A DNA stretch of 64,000 nt from Pseudomonadales bacterium. Its GTDB lineage: Bacteria; Pseudomonadota; Gammaproteobacteria; Pseudomonadales; Azotimanducaceae. Under the pieces are notes generated by a model. It made no database searches, was not told the origin of the DNA, and was given only the letters and a program-made list of their open reading frames with translations. The position numbers and the translations under genes are program-made. Numbering within the stretch: position 1 is the first letter of the stretch; each line of letters opens with the position of its first letter. Where the stretch lies: contig JANQPF010000005.1 in NCBI GenBank assembly GCA_028285415.1, forward strand, positions 372,001 to 436,000, given 5' to 3'. This document shows, piece after piece, positions 50,718 to 59,724 of this stretch.

Positions 50718-51092
50718 CTAACCCTCCTCAGTGGAGCGACGCCGCCGGCGCCACAGCAGATAGTAGAGGATCGCGTTGAACGAGACGAGCAGCGTGCCGA
50801 GGAGGATCTGTACATCGTGGCTGAGGCTGGGTGGATACACGACAGGTATCAGGTAGTGCTCGATGAAGGTGGTCTCAATGGTCGGTCCGCCGGCAGCAGC
50901 GCGCAGGTGGTTCTCAAGATAGGTGAGGGGGCAGATGATGGCGCAGAACTCGGTGGCTGCACCCCAGACGACTGCGGGCAGGTGCAGGAAGATCACCCAG
51001 GGGTAGCGCCACACGAGCAGCGCGCCGAACACGACAAAGAGGATGAAGCCGAAATGCAGCACCACCACCAGATCCGCAAGTGCGCTGTACAC
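50718..51092 (-). CDS. DUF2784 family membrane protein
   Basis: The 124-residue protein has the DUF2784 layout with four membrane helices: LADLVVVLHFGFILFVVFGALLVW, FLHLPAVVWGAATEF, the CPLTYLENHLRAAAGGP loop and a last helix ILLGTLLVSFNAILYYLLW. The GTG start at 51092 places the first helix at the N-terminus. It lies 31 bases after the ferredoxin reductase gene. Function unknown. Confidence 0.85.
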   Translation of the reverse strand: MYSALADLVVVLHFGFILFVVFGALLVWRYPWVIFLHLPAVVWGAATEFCAIICPLTYLENHLRAAAGGPTIETTFIEHYLIPVVYPPSLSHDVQILLGTLLVSFNAILYYLLWRRRRRSTEEG

Positions 51093-51123
51093 GTCAGAGC
51101 GGGCCGGTGGCGTGCCGCACGGG

Positions 51124-52329
51124 TCAGGCCAGCAGGTCTTTGAGCTCGGTTTCCGGATTGGCAAGCAGCGCCGGGTCAACTTCCTTGCCAACCAGCTGTT
51201 TGCACACCATGAACTCTTTCGGGCTGTTGACGGCGTCAGCGGCCACGACTTTGCCGTTGTTCAGATAAAACACGGCAAACTGATTGTCTTCGACGCTGCC
51301 GCGCAGGACGTGTTCGTCACCGTCGGCTGAGAAGCCGACCATCTGCAGCTTGAGCTCGTACTGGTCGGACCAGAACCATGGCATCGCAGAATAGACTTTG
51401 TCACCGCCCAGCATATTGGTCACGCAGACTCTGGCCTGCTCCATGGCGTTGGGCACGGACTCCAGGCGCAAACGACGGTTCAGAAGCGGGTTCGGGTGGT
51501 TGGTGCAGTCACCGGCGGCATAGATGTCCGGATCCGACGTGCAGCAGTGATCGTCGACCACAATGCCGTTGTCACATTCCAGGCCGGCTGCTTCGGCCAG
51601 CTCGACGTTAGGGATGATGCCTATACCAACGATAACCAGATCCGCATCGAATGCCTGGTCGCCGCAGAGGACCTGTTGCACGCTGCCATCACCAGCAAAT
51701 CCCGTGACCGCTGTGTCGACGTGGATGTTTACGCCCCGACCCTCGTGCAGGTTGTGATAGTAGTGAGACATTTCGGGCGTGGTCACGCGTTGCAGGATAC
51801 GGGACTCCATTTCCAGAACGTGGACGTTGAGGCCCTGCTCGATGCCGACGGATGCCACTTCGAGCCCGATGTAGCCGCCGCCGACAATGACGAGGTTTTT
51901 GCCCGCCTGCATTTCCGCGCGGATGGCATCCACGTCGGCAATGGTGCGCAGGTAGTGGATACCGGTCAGATCGGAGCCTTCGATGTTCAGGATGCGCGGG
52001 CGGCTGCCCGTGCTGATGATCAGTTTGTCGTAGGCCACGGTTTCGCCGTTGTCGAGGCTCACCGTTTTGTCGTCACGGTTGATTGCCGTGGCGGTGACGC
52101 CGAGTTTCAGGGTGACGTCTTTGTCGTCGTAGAACTTTTCGGGGCGGAGATAAACGCGTTCGATGCCTTGTTCTCCGGAAAGGTACTGCTTCGACAAAGG
52201 CGGGCGCTGGTAAGGCACGTGGGATTCGTCACCGATGATGGTGATGGGACCCTCGTATTTTTCCTGTCTCAGGCTGGCCGCAGCTTGTCCCGCTGCGTGA
52301 CCGGCGCCGATGATGACCATTCCCGACAT
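51124..52329 (-). CDS. FAD/NAD-dependent ferredoxin reductase
   Basis: The 401-residue flavoprotein is a putidaredoxin-reductase-type enzyme with the FAD motif VIIGAGHAAGQAAASL at the N-terminus, the NAD motif VIVGGGYIGLEVA (about residues 148-160), the second FAD contact YAAGDCTNHPNP and a C-terminal reductase domain. It reduces a [2Fe-2S] ferredoxin that would feed a P450 or a ring-hydroxylating oxygenase. The P450 at 48631 is the natural candidate. The Rieske domain at 2408 is too distant to judge. Confidence 0.92.
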   Translation of the reverse strand: MSGMVIIGAGHAAGQAAASLRQEKYEGPITIIGDESHVPYQRPPLSKQYLSGEQGIERVYLRPEKFYDDKDVTLKLGVTATAINRDDKTVSLDNGETVAYDKLIISTGSRPRILNIEGSDLTGIHYLRTIADVDAIRAEMQAGKNLVIVGGGYIGLEVASVGIEQGLNVHVLEMESRILQRVTTPEMSHYYHNLHEGRGVNIHVDTAVTGFAGDGSVQQVLCGDQAFDADLVIVGIGIIPNVELAEAAGLECDNGIVVDDHCCTSDPDIYAAGDCTNHPNPLLNRRLRLESVPNAMEQARVCVTNMLGGDKVYSAMPWFWSDQYELKLQMVGFSADGDEHVLRGSVEDNQFAVFYLNNGKVVAADAVNSPKEFMVCKQLVGKEVDPALLANPETELKDLLA

Positions 52330-52412
52330 TGCAGGTCTCCTCTCGTGTGCGTGCAAACCGCTAGTTTACCCTCTCGTGGTAAGCTTCTTAAGGCACATTT
52401 GTGGGGAGCATC

Positions 52413-53486
52413 GTGGCTCGATTTCTTACCTTGCACGAAATCGCCAGGAAGGCGCGGCAGAACCTGGACCAGGGTGCGTGGGATTACCTGGTTGGAGGCG
52501 CGGACACCGAAAGTTCGCTGCGGCGCAACCGCGCCGGCGTGGAATCCTGGGTGTTCAAACCGCGGATACTGAACGAAGTCACCGAGGTGAGCTGCGCGAC
52601 AGAGCTCCTGGGTCATGAGCTCAGGATGCCCGTCATCATGCCGCCCATCGGCTCGATCCAGGTGTTCGAGGAAAGCGGTGCCGCAGGCGTCGCCCGGGCC
52701 GTGCAGGAGTTTGGCCTGCTGCAGGTGCTCAGCTCCGTCTGCCTGCCGGATTTCGAGGCGCTGGCCGAGCAGTACCCGGGGCCGCGCGTCTATCAGCTGT
52801 ACCTCATCGGCGACCAGGCCTGGATGGATGACATCATCGAACGCGCAATAGCCGCGGGCTACACTGGTTTCTGCCTGACAGCCGATACGCAGACTTACTC
52901 ACGCCGGGAGCGCGATATCCTCAAACGCTACGTCCCGTTGTCCGGGCGCGTCGCCGGCGGCGGTGACTTCAACTACCAGGCTTCCATGACCTGGGATACG
53001 GTTGCGCACATTAAGGACAAGTTCGACATTCCGCTCTACATCAAGGGCGTCGCCACCGGTGAAGATGCCGCCCGTTGCGCGGAGTTGGGTGTGGATGTCG
53101 TCTGGGTGAGCAATCACGGTGGTCGTCAGCTCGACCATACGAGGGCCTGTATTGACGCGTTGCCCGAGGTGGCGGCCGCGGTCGATGGGCGCGCGCCGAT
53201 CATCGTCGACGGTGGATTCATGCGTGGCGCGGACGTCGTCAAAGCGCGGTGTCTGGGCGCCACGGCCGTGGCGATGGGCCGTATCGAGGGGCTGGCGATG
53301 GCCGCCGGCGGTTACGATGCCCTGATGGATGCTTTTACGATTCTCGAGCAGGAGGTACGCACCAGCATGGCGCTGGCGGGCGTCAATCAGCTCGATCAAC
53401 TGACGCCGGATCTGGTGACGAAAGACGTCTCGATCGGGCCGGCGCACGTGCTGTCGGCGTTTCCATTTCTCTCAGAAGGGTATTGA
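52413..53486 (+). CDS. FMN-dependent alpha-hydroxyacid dehydrogenase
   Basis: The 357-residue enzyme belongs to the lactate/mandelate/glycolate oxidase family. It has RRNRAGVESWVFKPRIL, the catalytic SNHGGRQLDHTRA segment (His base and substrate Arg) and the phosphate-binding IIVDGGFMRGADVVKARCLGATAVAMGR. It oxidises an L-2-hydroxyacid to the oxoacid with FMN. GTG at 52413 follows a GGGGAG site; GTG at 52401 is the alternative. Divergent from the ferredoxin reductase. The 180-base gap downstream holds only a small CGAGA...TCTCG hairpin (53545-53560). Confidence 0.93.
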   Translation: MARFLTLHEIARKARQNLDQGAWDYLVGGADTESSLRRNRAGVESWVFKPRILNEVTEVSCATELLGHELRMPVIMPPIGSIQVFEESGAAGVARAVQEFGLLQVLSSVCLPDFEALAEQYPGPRVYQLYLIGDQAWMDDIIERAIAAGYTGFCLTADTQTYSRRERDILKRYVPLSGRVAGGGDFNYQASMTWDTVAHIKDKFDIPLYIKGVATGEDAARCAELGVDVVWVSNHGGRQLDHTRACIDALPEVAAAVDGRAPIIVDGGFMRGADVVKARCLGATAVAMGRIEGLAMAAGGYDALMDAFTILEQEVRTSMALAGVNQLDQLTPDLVTKDVSIGPAHVLSAFPFLSEGY

Positions 53487-53666
53487 ACACAACGGGCGTG
53501 TGAGCTTGAAATTAGGATGAAATTTACCGTTTGTTCGGATCAACGAGATAGTAGTCTCGATTGGAAGCGGATAAGCGTGATGTTTGCAACCTAATCCCTC
53601 TGCGGCGTGCCTAAACTCGTCTGACGTGCCGATCATTCAGGCGCGCTTAGCAGTAGGACGAGATCG

Positions 53667-54752
53667 ATGATGAACATGCCCCCGTTTGCGCACGAACGCG
53701 TGGAAATCCGTCATGACGAAGCCACCAACCTCACGGCAATCATTGCCATGCACTCGACGCGCCTGGGACCGGCGGCGGGTGGCTGCCGGCGCTGGCGGTA
53801 CGCAGATGTGGGCGAGGCGATCACCGACGCGCTGCGTCTGAGCGAAGGTATGACGCTCAAGAACGCGCTGGCGGGGCTGCCGTTCGGCGGCGGTAAAAGT
53901 GTCATTCTGGCGGACGACCAACCGCGGCCCACGGCTGAGCAGCTTGCGGTATTTGCGGGGTGGCTCAACGAGCTCAACGGTCGATACGTCACGGCTGAAG
54001 ACGTTGGCATGGGGGTTGCCGAGATGCGCAGCATGGCTGCGACGAGCCCGTACGTGTCAGGACTTGGTGCGGATGGTATCGGCGGCGATCCATCGCCGAA
54101 AACAGCCTATGGGGTGTTCGTTGGTCTGAAGACCGCGGTGCAGTTTGCACTCGGGGTGGAGCATCTGCACGGGGTTCGGGTTGGGGTGCAGGGGCTCGGC
54201 GCGGTGGGTATGTCGCTGTGTCACTGGCTCGTGCGTGCCGGTGCGGAAGTCACGGCCACGGACATCAATCCCGCACGCGTTCGCGAGGCGCGTGAGCGTT
54301 ACAGGGTGCGCGGGGTTGGTCCTGATGAGTTACTCAAAGCCGAAATGGACGTGTTTGCCCCCTGCGCTCTGGGGGGTGTCATTGACGACGAGGTGGCCTC
54401 TATCCTTGAGGTGCGGGTCGTCGCCGGCGCAGCAAATAACCAGCTTCTGGACGCAACCGCGGGGGAGATCCTCGCAGAGCGGGGTGTCGTTTACGCGCCC
54501 GATTTTGTCATCAATGCCGGTGGCGTGATCAGCGTTGCGCACGAGTATCTGTTGCAGCGCGGGCAGTTCACCGAGACGGTCGATCACAGCGTCGAACGCT
54601 GGGTCGGTGAACGTATCGATGCAATCTCGCACCGGCTGCTGGACATTCTGCAGCAGGCCGCTGCAAGCGGCACATCAACGGATGGGGTTGCGCGGAGGCT
54701 CGCGAGAGAAGCTGTCGCGGCTGGACGCGCGAATCCGGCGAGGGCTGCCTGA
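53667..54752 (+). CDS. Leucine dehydrogenase-type Glu/Leu/Phe/Val dehydrogenase
   Basis: The 361-residue NAD-dependent amino-acid dehydrogenase has the catalytic region MTLKNALAGLPFGGGKSVI with lysines K65 and K77, the HSTRLGPAAGG substrate stretch, and a Rossmann domain starting VGVQGLGAVGMSLCHWLVRAGAEVTATDI. It converts branched-chain amino acids to 2-oxoacids and ammonia. The N-terminus and length fit the leucine/phenylalanine group, not glutamate dehydrogenase. Specificity is not certain. Confidence 0.92.
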   Translation: MMNMPPFAHERVEIRHDEATNLTAIIAMHSTRLGPAAGGCRRWRYADVGEAITDALRLSEGMTLKNALAGLPFGGGKSVILADDQPRPTAEQLAVFAGWLNELNGRYVTAEDVGMGVAEMRSMAATSPYVSGLGADGIGGDPSPKTAYGVFVGLKTAVQFALGVEHLHGVRVGVQGLGAVGMSLCHWLVRAGAEVTATDINPARVREARERYRVRGVGPDELLKAEMDVFAPCALGGVIDDEVASILEVRVVAGAANNQLLDATAGEILAERGVVYAPDFVINAGGVISVAHEYLLQRGQFTETVDHSVERWVGERIDAISHRLLDILQQAAASGTSTDGVARRLAREAVAAGRANPARAA

Positions 54753-54771
54753 GTTTCTTAATTAGCTGGGA

Positions 54772-55107
54772 TCAGCTCGAGTCTTTCGGCAGCGGCATGG
54801 GAAACGGGGTGACCTTTTCGCCGTGGCTGTCGGTGATCTTAGCGACGCCTTCCTTTTCCACCTCGTCGATGCGCACGATCGCGTGCATCGGGATAAACGA
54901 GCGCTGTACCCCTTCAAACTCGGTGCGCAGCTTGTCTTCGGAAGGGTCGATGACCATGCCGGAGCGGTTGCCGAACGTGTAATCCTCTACCTCGACGAAG
55001 CCGTAGAGCTCACTTTGATAGATGGCGTGAGCGTAGAGCTCGTAGATCTGGCCCTGGTTGTGGAAGAGCACCCGGTAAATATGTTGTGTCACGTGGCTTT
55101 CGGTCAT
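54772..55107 (-). CDS. DUF1820 family protein
   Basis: The 111-residue protein has the DUF1820 pattern: HIYRVLFHNQGQIYELYAHAIYQSELYGFVEVEDYTFG, then the LRTEFEGVQRSFIPMHAIVRIDEVEKEG stretch. It is common in gammaproteobacteria beside miaB; function unknown. ATG at 55107 is chosen because the conserved part starts at once; an in-frame extension to 55167 is not needed. It is divergent from miaB, 169 bases away. Confidence 0.9.
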   Translation of the reverse strand: MTESHVTQHIYRVLFHNQGQIYELYAHAIYQSELYGFVEVEDYTFGNRSGMVIDPSEDKLRTEFEGVQRSFIPMHAIVRIDEVEKEGVAKITDSHGEKVTPFPMPLPKDSS

Positions 55108-55224
55108 GGGATGTGTTGAAAATGTGGAACTGCGTGGCAGATATGCGGGCAGTTTGCCAGGTTTCAAGGGGCGGGGATATGCCCGGTATCACGCCACGGG
55201 TGTCGCGCTCGGCGCTTGAACGCC

Positions 55225-55230
55225 TATAAT
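55225..55230 (+). promoter_or_regulatory. Candidate -10 box of miaB
   Basis: A perfect TATAAT (55225-55230) lies 46 bases before the miaB ATG, followed by a GC-rich stretch. No good -35 hexamer is found at 16-18 bases upstream, so the promoter may be activator-dependent or the match may be chance. Confidence 0.35.
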
Positions 55231-55276
55231 GCGCGCCCCGCGGAGGAGAATGCCCGCGCGGAAGCAATGAAGACTT

Positions 55277-56617
55277 ATGAACGAACCGACCAGAAAGAAG
55301 CTTTTCGTCAAAACGCACGGCTGCCAGATGAACGAGTACGACTCGGCCAGGATGCACGACGTCCTGCGCGAGGAGGGCAGCTATGAGCTGGTGCATGACG
55401 CCGCTGATGCGGATGTCATTCTGCTGAATACCTGCTCGATTCGCGAGAAAGCTCAGGAAAAGGTGTTTCATCAGCTGGGTCGGTGGCGGACGTTGAAGGA
55501 CGCGAACCCGGATCTGGTCATTGGCGTTGGCGGGTGCGTGGCGAGCCAGGAAGGGGAAGCCATTCGCGAGCGGGCACCCTATGTCGACATGGTTTTCGGC
55601 CCGCAGACGATTCACCGGCTGCCGGAAATGGTGTCTTCGGCGCAGGTTCGCAAGTTACCCGTCGTGGACGTCACTTTCCCGGAAGTCGAGAAATTCGACC
55701 GGCTGCCGGAGCCACGCATGGAAGGTCCCGCCGCGTATGTCTCGATCATGGAAGGGTGCAGCAAGTACTGCTCATTCTGTGTCGTGCCGTACACGAGAGG
55801 CGAAGAGGTCAGCCGTTCGGTAGGGTCGGTGATGCAGGAAGTAGTGGCGCTGGCTCGTCAGGGCGTACGGGAAATCCATCTGCTCGGACAGAACGTCAAT
55901 TCCTACCGTGGTGCCATCGACGACGACTTCGCGGATCTCGCAGAGCTCGTTCATTACGTCGCGGAGATTGAGGGCGTCGAGCGTATCCGCTACACGACTT
56001 CGCACCCGATGGACTTCACTGACACCCTGCTCGAGGCGTATGCCGCTACGCCCAAGCTCGTGAACCATCTGCATCTGCCGGTGCAGTCCGGATCCGACCG
56101 AGTCCTCGCTGCCATGAAGCGCGGGCACACGCGAGCCGAGTATCTCGAGAAGATCCGCCGCCTGCGTCAGATCCGTCCGGACATCAGCCTGTCTTCGGAC
56201 TTCATCGTTGGCTTTCCGGGCGAAACCCAGGAAGATTTCGACGCCACCATGGCGTTGATAGATGAGGTTGTCTTCGACGTCTCCTTCAGCTTTATCTACA
56301 GCGCGCGTCCCGGCACGCCCGCCGCTGCGTTGGCGGATCCGGTGTCCATGAGCACCAAGAAACGCTGGCTGGCTGAGCTGCAGGAAAAGCTCAGGGGACA
56401 GGCGCTGGAAATTTCCGAAGACATGGTCGGGAAAGAATTTGACGTGCTCGTTACCGGGACTTCGCGCAAGGATCGGACGCAGTTGGCCGGACGCACGGAA
56501 AACAACCGTGTGGTGAACTTCGATGGGCCGGAAAGTCTGGTTGGCACGATCACGCCAGTGTTCGTGACCGCAGCGCTGCCGAACTCGCTGCGAGGCCGGC
56601 GTGTTGCCGCACGTTGA
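55277..56617 (+). CDS. miaB: tRNA (N6-isopentenyl adenosine(37)-C2)-methylthiotransferase
   Basis: MiaB (446 residues) adds the 2-methylthio group to i6A37 of tRNA. The N-terminal UPF0004 domain has C16, C53 and C87 for the auxiliary [4Fe-4S] cluster, the radical-SAM domain has C161-x3-C165-x2-C168 (CSKYCSFC), and a C-terminal TRAM domain starts near [10 protein letters not shown]. Length is normal. It is a standalone gene with a TATAAT box upstream. Confidence 0.97.
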   Translation: MNEPTRKKLFVKTHGCQMNEYDSARMHDVLREEGSYELVHDAADADVILLNTCSIREKAQEKVFHQLGRWRTLKDANPDLVIGVGGCVASQEGEAIRERAPYVDMVFGPQTIHRLPEMVSSAQVRKLPVVDVTFPEVEKFDRLPEPRMEGPAAYVSIMEGCSKYCSFCVVPYTRGEEVSRSVGSVMQEVVALARQGVREIHLLGQNVNSYRGAIDDDFADLAELVHYVAEIEGVERIRYTTSHPMDFTDTLLEAYAATPKLVNHLHLPVQSGSDRVLAAMKRGHTRAEYLEKIRRLRQIRPDISLSSDFIVGFPGETQEDFDATMALIDEVVFDVSFSFIYSARPGTPAAALADPVSMSTKKRWLAELQEKLRGQALEISEDMVGKEFDVLVTGTSRKDRTQLAGRTENNRVVNFDGPESLVGTITPVFVTAALPNSLRGRRVAAR

Positions 56618-56620
56618 TTG

Positions 56621-57001
56621 CTAGGGGTTGGTGGCTCGGCGAGCCCACAATTCTGCCGTACGCATCGACTGGAATACCTGCCACTGCGATGGCCAGGGGT
56701 AGCTTTGATAGAAATGTTCGATGACGGCTTCACTGAAATGGTAATTGACAACCCAAGCCACGTGCCGTGCGGGCTCGTGGAGCGGGGTCAGCCGCAGAAA
56801 CGCGGGCACCATTGCAGCGAGCCCCTCGTAGTTCACGTCGAAATCACCACTTCTCAAATCCCACAGCGAGACCCGGATCTCAGCGAACCTGGCGTCGCGA
56901 ACCGTTGCGGAGAGCGTTTCGAACAGGTCGGCAAAGCTGACGTTCCCGATGCACGTGTGGCGCACGAGTTGCTGCTCGACAATCCACTGTGTCTCTATCA
57001 T
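56621..57001 (-). CDS. Hypothetical protein
   Basis: I do not recognise this 126-residue protein. It has no signal or membrane helix. It begins with a strand-helix unit (IETQWIVEQQLVRHTCIG then SFADLFETLSATVRDARFAEIRVSLWDLRSG) reminiscent of STAS- or SpoIIAA-like domains, with YHFSEAVIEHFYQSYPWPSQWQVF near the end. It is convergent with miaB, three bases apart. The 263-base gap to phoH contains a promoter-like pair only. Confidence 0.6.
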   Translation of the reverse strand: MIETQWIVEQQLVRHTCIGNVSFADLFETLSATVRDARFAEIRVSLWDLRSGDFDVNYEGLAAMVPAFLRLTPLHEPARHVAWVVNYHFSEAVIEHFYQSYPWPSQWQVFQSMRTAELWARRATNP

Positions 57002-57182
57002 TCACGCCGTCCAGATAGCATGTCTGGGAGAATAACCCGAGTTTGTCCGGGAAACTGTAAAAAATTTGTGTACGTTGACTTGCTAATGCACGTATCTATG
57101 GACGCCGTCGACACCTGCCACACCCGTCGCAAGTTTGCGGCCCCCGGGCCGGGCGAAGCGATTGCCTGAGTGGAAAGTTCAT

Positions 57183-57210
57183 TTGACTCTGACTTCGAGG
57201 GGCATATCCT
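57183..57210 (+). promoter_or_regulatory. Candidate sigma-70 promoter of the phoH-ybeY-corC-lnt operon
   Basis: TTGACT (57183-57188) and TATCCT (57205-57210) are separated by 16 bases, 54 bases before the phoH start. The -35 matches the consensus at five positions and the -10 at four. A second TTGACT at 57075 has no good -10. Confidence 0.4.
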
Positions 57211-57264
57211 TTGCCGCAGGAAGGTACTGAGGGTGACTCTCTACAGCAAACGACATGGTGAAAT

Positions 57265-58323
57265 TTGGAAGATAAGACAACACCTGCCAGCCCAGGTGAA
57301 GATGCGCAGGTTATCGCGCTAACCCGCCGCGTAATCCTCGAACCGAACGATTCGCAACGTCTCGCCGCTCTGTGCGGTCCCTATGATCAGAACTTGAAAC
57401 ACCTCGAACGCCGCCTTGCGGTGCACATCCGTAATCGTGGTAACGAGTTTCAGGTCAGCGGTGGTGAGCCACGAGTCGAGGCGGCTGCGGCGCTGCTGCG
57501 TCAGCTCTACCGGGAAACCCAGGATCGAGATGCGATTGAGCCGGATTTTGTGCACCTGTACCTGCAGGAGGCCGGGGTGGAAGAACTGCTGCAGACGACG
57601 GACAAAGACAGCGATGCGACCGGCGAAGACGACGGTGAGATCATCATCCGCACCTATAAGAAGCCGATAAAACCCCGCGGCGGGAATCAGCATACCTATA
57701 CTGAACGCATTCGCCGCCACGACATCAACTTCGGCATCGGTCCTGCGGGAACGGGTAAAACCTATCTTGCGGTCGCGTGCGCCGTGGAGGCGTTGGAATC
57801 TCAGCGAGTGGCGCGGATCCTGTTGGTACGCCCTGCAGTCGAAGCCGGCGAGAAGCTTGGGTTTCTGCCGGGTGACCTTGCGCAGAAGATCGACCCGTAT
57901 CTACGCCCGCTCTACGATGCGCTCTACGAGATGATGGGGATCGAGCGGGTGAACAAGTTCATCGAGCGCAACATCATAGAGGTGGCGCCACTCGCCTACA
58001 TGCGGGGGCGCACGCTCAACAATGCCTTCATCATTCTCGATGAAAGTCAGAACACCACCATAGCCCAGATGAAGATGTTCCTAACGCGCATCGGCTTTGG
58101 CTCAACGGCGGTCATAACAGGCGACATCACGCAAATTGACCTGCCGCGCGGTGAAAGCTCGGGGCTCATCAACGTGCGCAACGTGTTGCGTAATATCGAC
58201 GGCATCAGCTTCACCCACTTCGGCTCGAAAGACGTGGTCCGTCATCCGCTCGTGCAGCGAATCGTAGACGCCTACGCCGCGGCGGATGACAGTAAAGGCG
58301 GTTCCGACCGAGATGCCGGTTGA
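57265..58323 (+). CDS. phoH: PhoH-family ATPase
   Basis: The 352-residue protein (YbeZ type) has an N-terminal KH-like segment and a P-loop ATPase domain: Walker A G159-P-A-G-T-G-K-T166, LLVRPAVEAGEKLGFLPGDL, and Walker B AFIILDESQNTT, then VITGDITQIDLPRG. It works with YbeY in rRNA handling and RNA metabolism. The start is TTG at 57265, since the nearby ATG frame stops at once. ybeY overlaps by 11 bases. This is the first gene of the block to lnt. Confidence 0.94.
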   Translation: MEDKTTPASPGEDAQVIALTRRVILEPNDSQRLAALCGPYDQNLKHLERRLAVHIRNRGNEFQVSGGEPRVEAAAALLRQLYRETQDRDAIEPDFVHLYLQEAGVEELLQTTDKDSDATGEDDGEIIIRTYKKPIKPRGGNQHTYTERIRRHDINFGIGPAGTGKTYLAVACAVEALESQRVARILLVRPAVEAGEKLGFLPGDLAQKIDPYLRPLYDALYEMMGIERVNKFIERNIIEVAPLAYMRGRTLNNAFIILDESQNTTIAQMKMFLTRIGFGSTAVITGDITQIDLPRGESSGLINVRNVLRNIDGISFTHFGSKDVVRHPLVQRIVDAYAAADDSKGGSDRDAG

Positions 58324-58777
58324 CGTCCAGGTTGACGTCGCCCTCGATGTCAGCCCGGTCATCGACAACGTCTCTATGGAACGCATCGTCAATTGCGTGG
58401 CGGACGCTGTCGGCGATGAGCGTGCCCGCCGCGAGATGTGCATTCGTATTTGTGACGCGGACGAGTCGCGCCAGCTGAACGCAACCTATCGCGACGTAGA
58501 CAAGCCTACCAACGTATTGAGCTTCGCAGCAGATCTCGGTCTGCCGGAGCCGGCACCGCTGGGTGACCTTGCCATCTGCTGGCCGGTGGTGGTGGAAGAA
58601 GCGGAACTGCAGGGCAAATCCGTTCAGGATCACTTCTGCCACCTTGTTGTACATGGCCTTCTGCACCTGCTCGGCTACGACCACATAAAGGACGCGGATG
58701 CCGAGGAAATGGAACGTCTCGAAGTATCAGTGCTGCGTCAGCTGGATATCGATGACCCCTATCTGATCGCCGAATGA
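58313..58777 (+). CDS. ybeY: Endoribonuclease YbeY (rRNA maturation factor)
   Basis: YbeY (154 residues) is a single-strand endoribonuclease for 16S rRNA 3'-end maturation and ribosome quality control. The zinc site HGLLHLLGYDH gives H114, H118 and H124, preceded by the conserved YRDVDKPTNVLSFA. ATG at 58313 lies inside the phoH 3' end, implying coupled translation. Confidence 0.97.
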   Translation: MPVDVQVDVALDVSPVIDNVSMERIVNCVADAVGDERARREMCIRICDADESRQLNATYRDVDKPTNVLSFAADLGLPEPAPLGDLAICWPVVVEEAELQGKSVQDHFCHLVVHGLLHLLGYDHIKDADAEEMERLEVSVLRQLDIDDPYLIAE

Positions 58778-58842
58778 GCCTTGCGACGCAGCCTCACCTT
58801 TGTGGTATACATGCACCTCAAGGACACTTCTCTAACTGCTAA

Positions 58843-59724
58843 ATGAGCGACACTTCCGAGCGGCGCGACCTGAGCCAACAGGACGACGGCCGTGATGACT
58901 CGGTCGAACCTGCGCGACGCGGTTTGCGCGAATGGTTGGCTGATCTGTTTTCCGACGAGCCGGAGGACATTGCCGAACTGATGGACATGCTGCGTGACGC
59001 AGCGAACCGCCGCATGTTCGACGACGAGGCGCTCAATATCATCTTCGGCGCGCTGCACGTCGGCGACATGCACGCCCGCGACATCATGATCCCCCGTTCC
59101 TCTCTCATTGTCGTGCACGAGGGGCAGGAGCCGGACGAACTGCTGCCCATAGTGATCGAGTCGCAACACTCGCGGTTCCCTGTCATCGGTGACGACATGG
59201 ACGACATCAAGGGCATACTGCACGCAAAGGATCTGCTGCCGCTGGTGCTCGAGCAGGATCGCAATCGGTTTTACATGAAAGACTGCATACGGCCGGCAAC
59301 AATCATTCCCGAGAGCAAGCGGTTGAATGTGCTGCTGCAGGAGTTTCGCGCAACGCGCAATCACATGGCGCTGGTGGTCGACGAATACGGACAAATATCC
59401 GGTGCGGTGACCATCGAGGACGTGCTCGAGCAGATTGTCGGAGAGATAGAGGACGAGCACGACATCGACGACGAAAGCGCCATCAAACAGATGGAGCCCA
59501 ACAGCTTTCACGTCAAAGCGAATCTGCCCATCGAGGATTTCAACGAGCACTTCGACACCAGCATCGACGACGACGAGTTCGACACCATTGGCGGCATTGT
59601 GCTGCACGCCTTCGGGCACGTGCCTGAGCGCGGCGAGGCGGTGGAGATCGAGAATCTTCACTTTGAGGTGCTGCACGCGGATTCCAAGCGCCTGCGCCTT
59701 CTGCGTGTGAACATCGCTTCATGA
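58843..59724 (+). CDS. corC: CorC/HlyC-family CBS-domain protein
   Basis: The 293-residue protein has an N-terminal linker, VHDARDIMIPRSS-type start (DMHARDIMIPRSS), two CBS domains (about residues 70-195) with VVDEYGQISGAVTIEDVLEQIVGEIEDE at the junction, and a C-terminal CorC_HlyC domain (MEPNSFHVKANLPIEDFNEHF). Its E. coli homologue YbeX is linked to ribosome assembly and divalent cation effects. It lacks the membrane DUF21 part of larger relatives. lnt overlaps the stop by four bases. Confidence 0.95.
   Translation: MSDTSERRDLSQQDDGRDDSVEPARRGLREWLADLFSDEPEDIAELMDMLRDAANRRMFDDEALNIIFGALHVGDMHARDIMIPRSSLIVVHEGQEPDELLPIVIESQHSRFPVIGDDMDDIKGILHAKDLLPLVLEQDRNRFYMKDCIRPATIIPESKRLNVLLQEFRATRNHMALVVDEYGQISGAVTIEDVLEQIVGEIEDEHDIDDESAIKQMEPNSFHVKANLPIEDFNEHFDTSIDDDEFDTIGGIVLHAFGHVPERGEAVEIENLHFEVLHADSKRLRLLRVNIAS

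Noticed and set aside
57075-57102. TTGACT with TATGGA as the phoH promoter
   Set aside because: The -10 match is poor; the pair at 57183-57210 is better.
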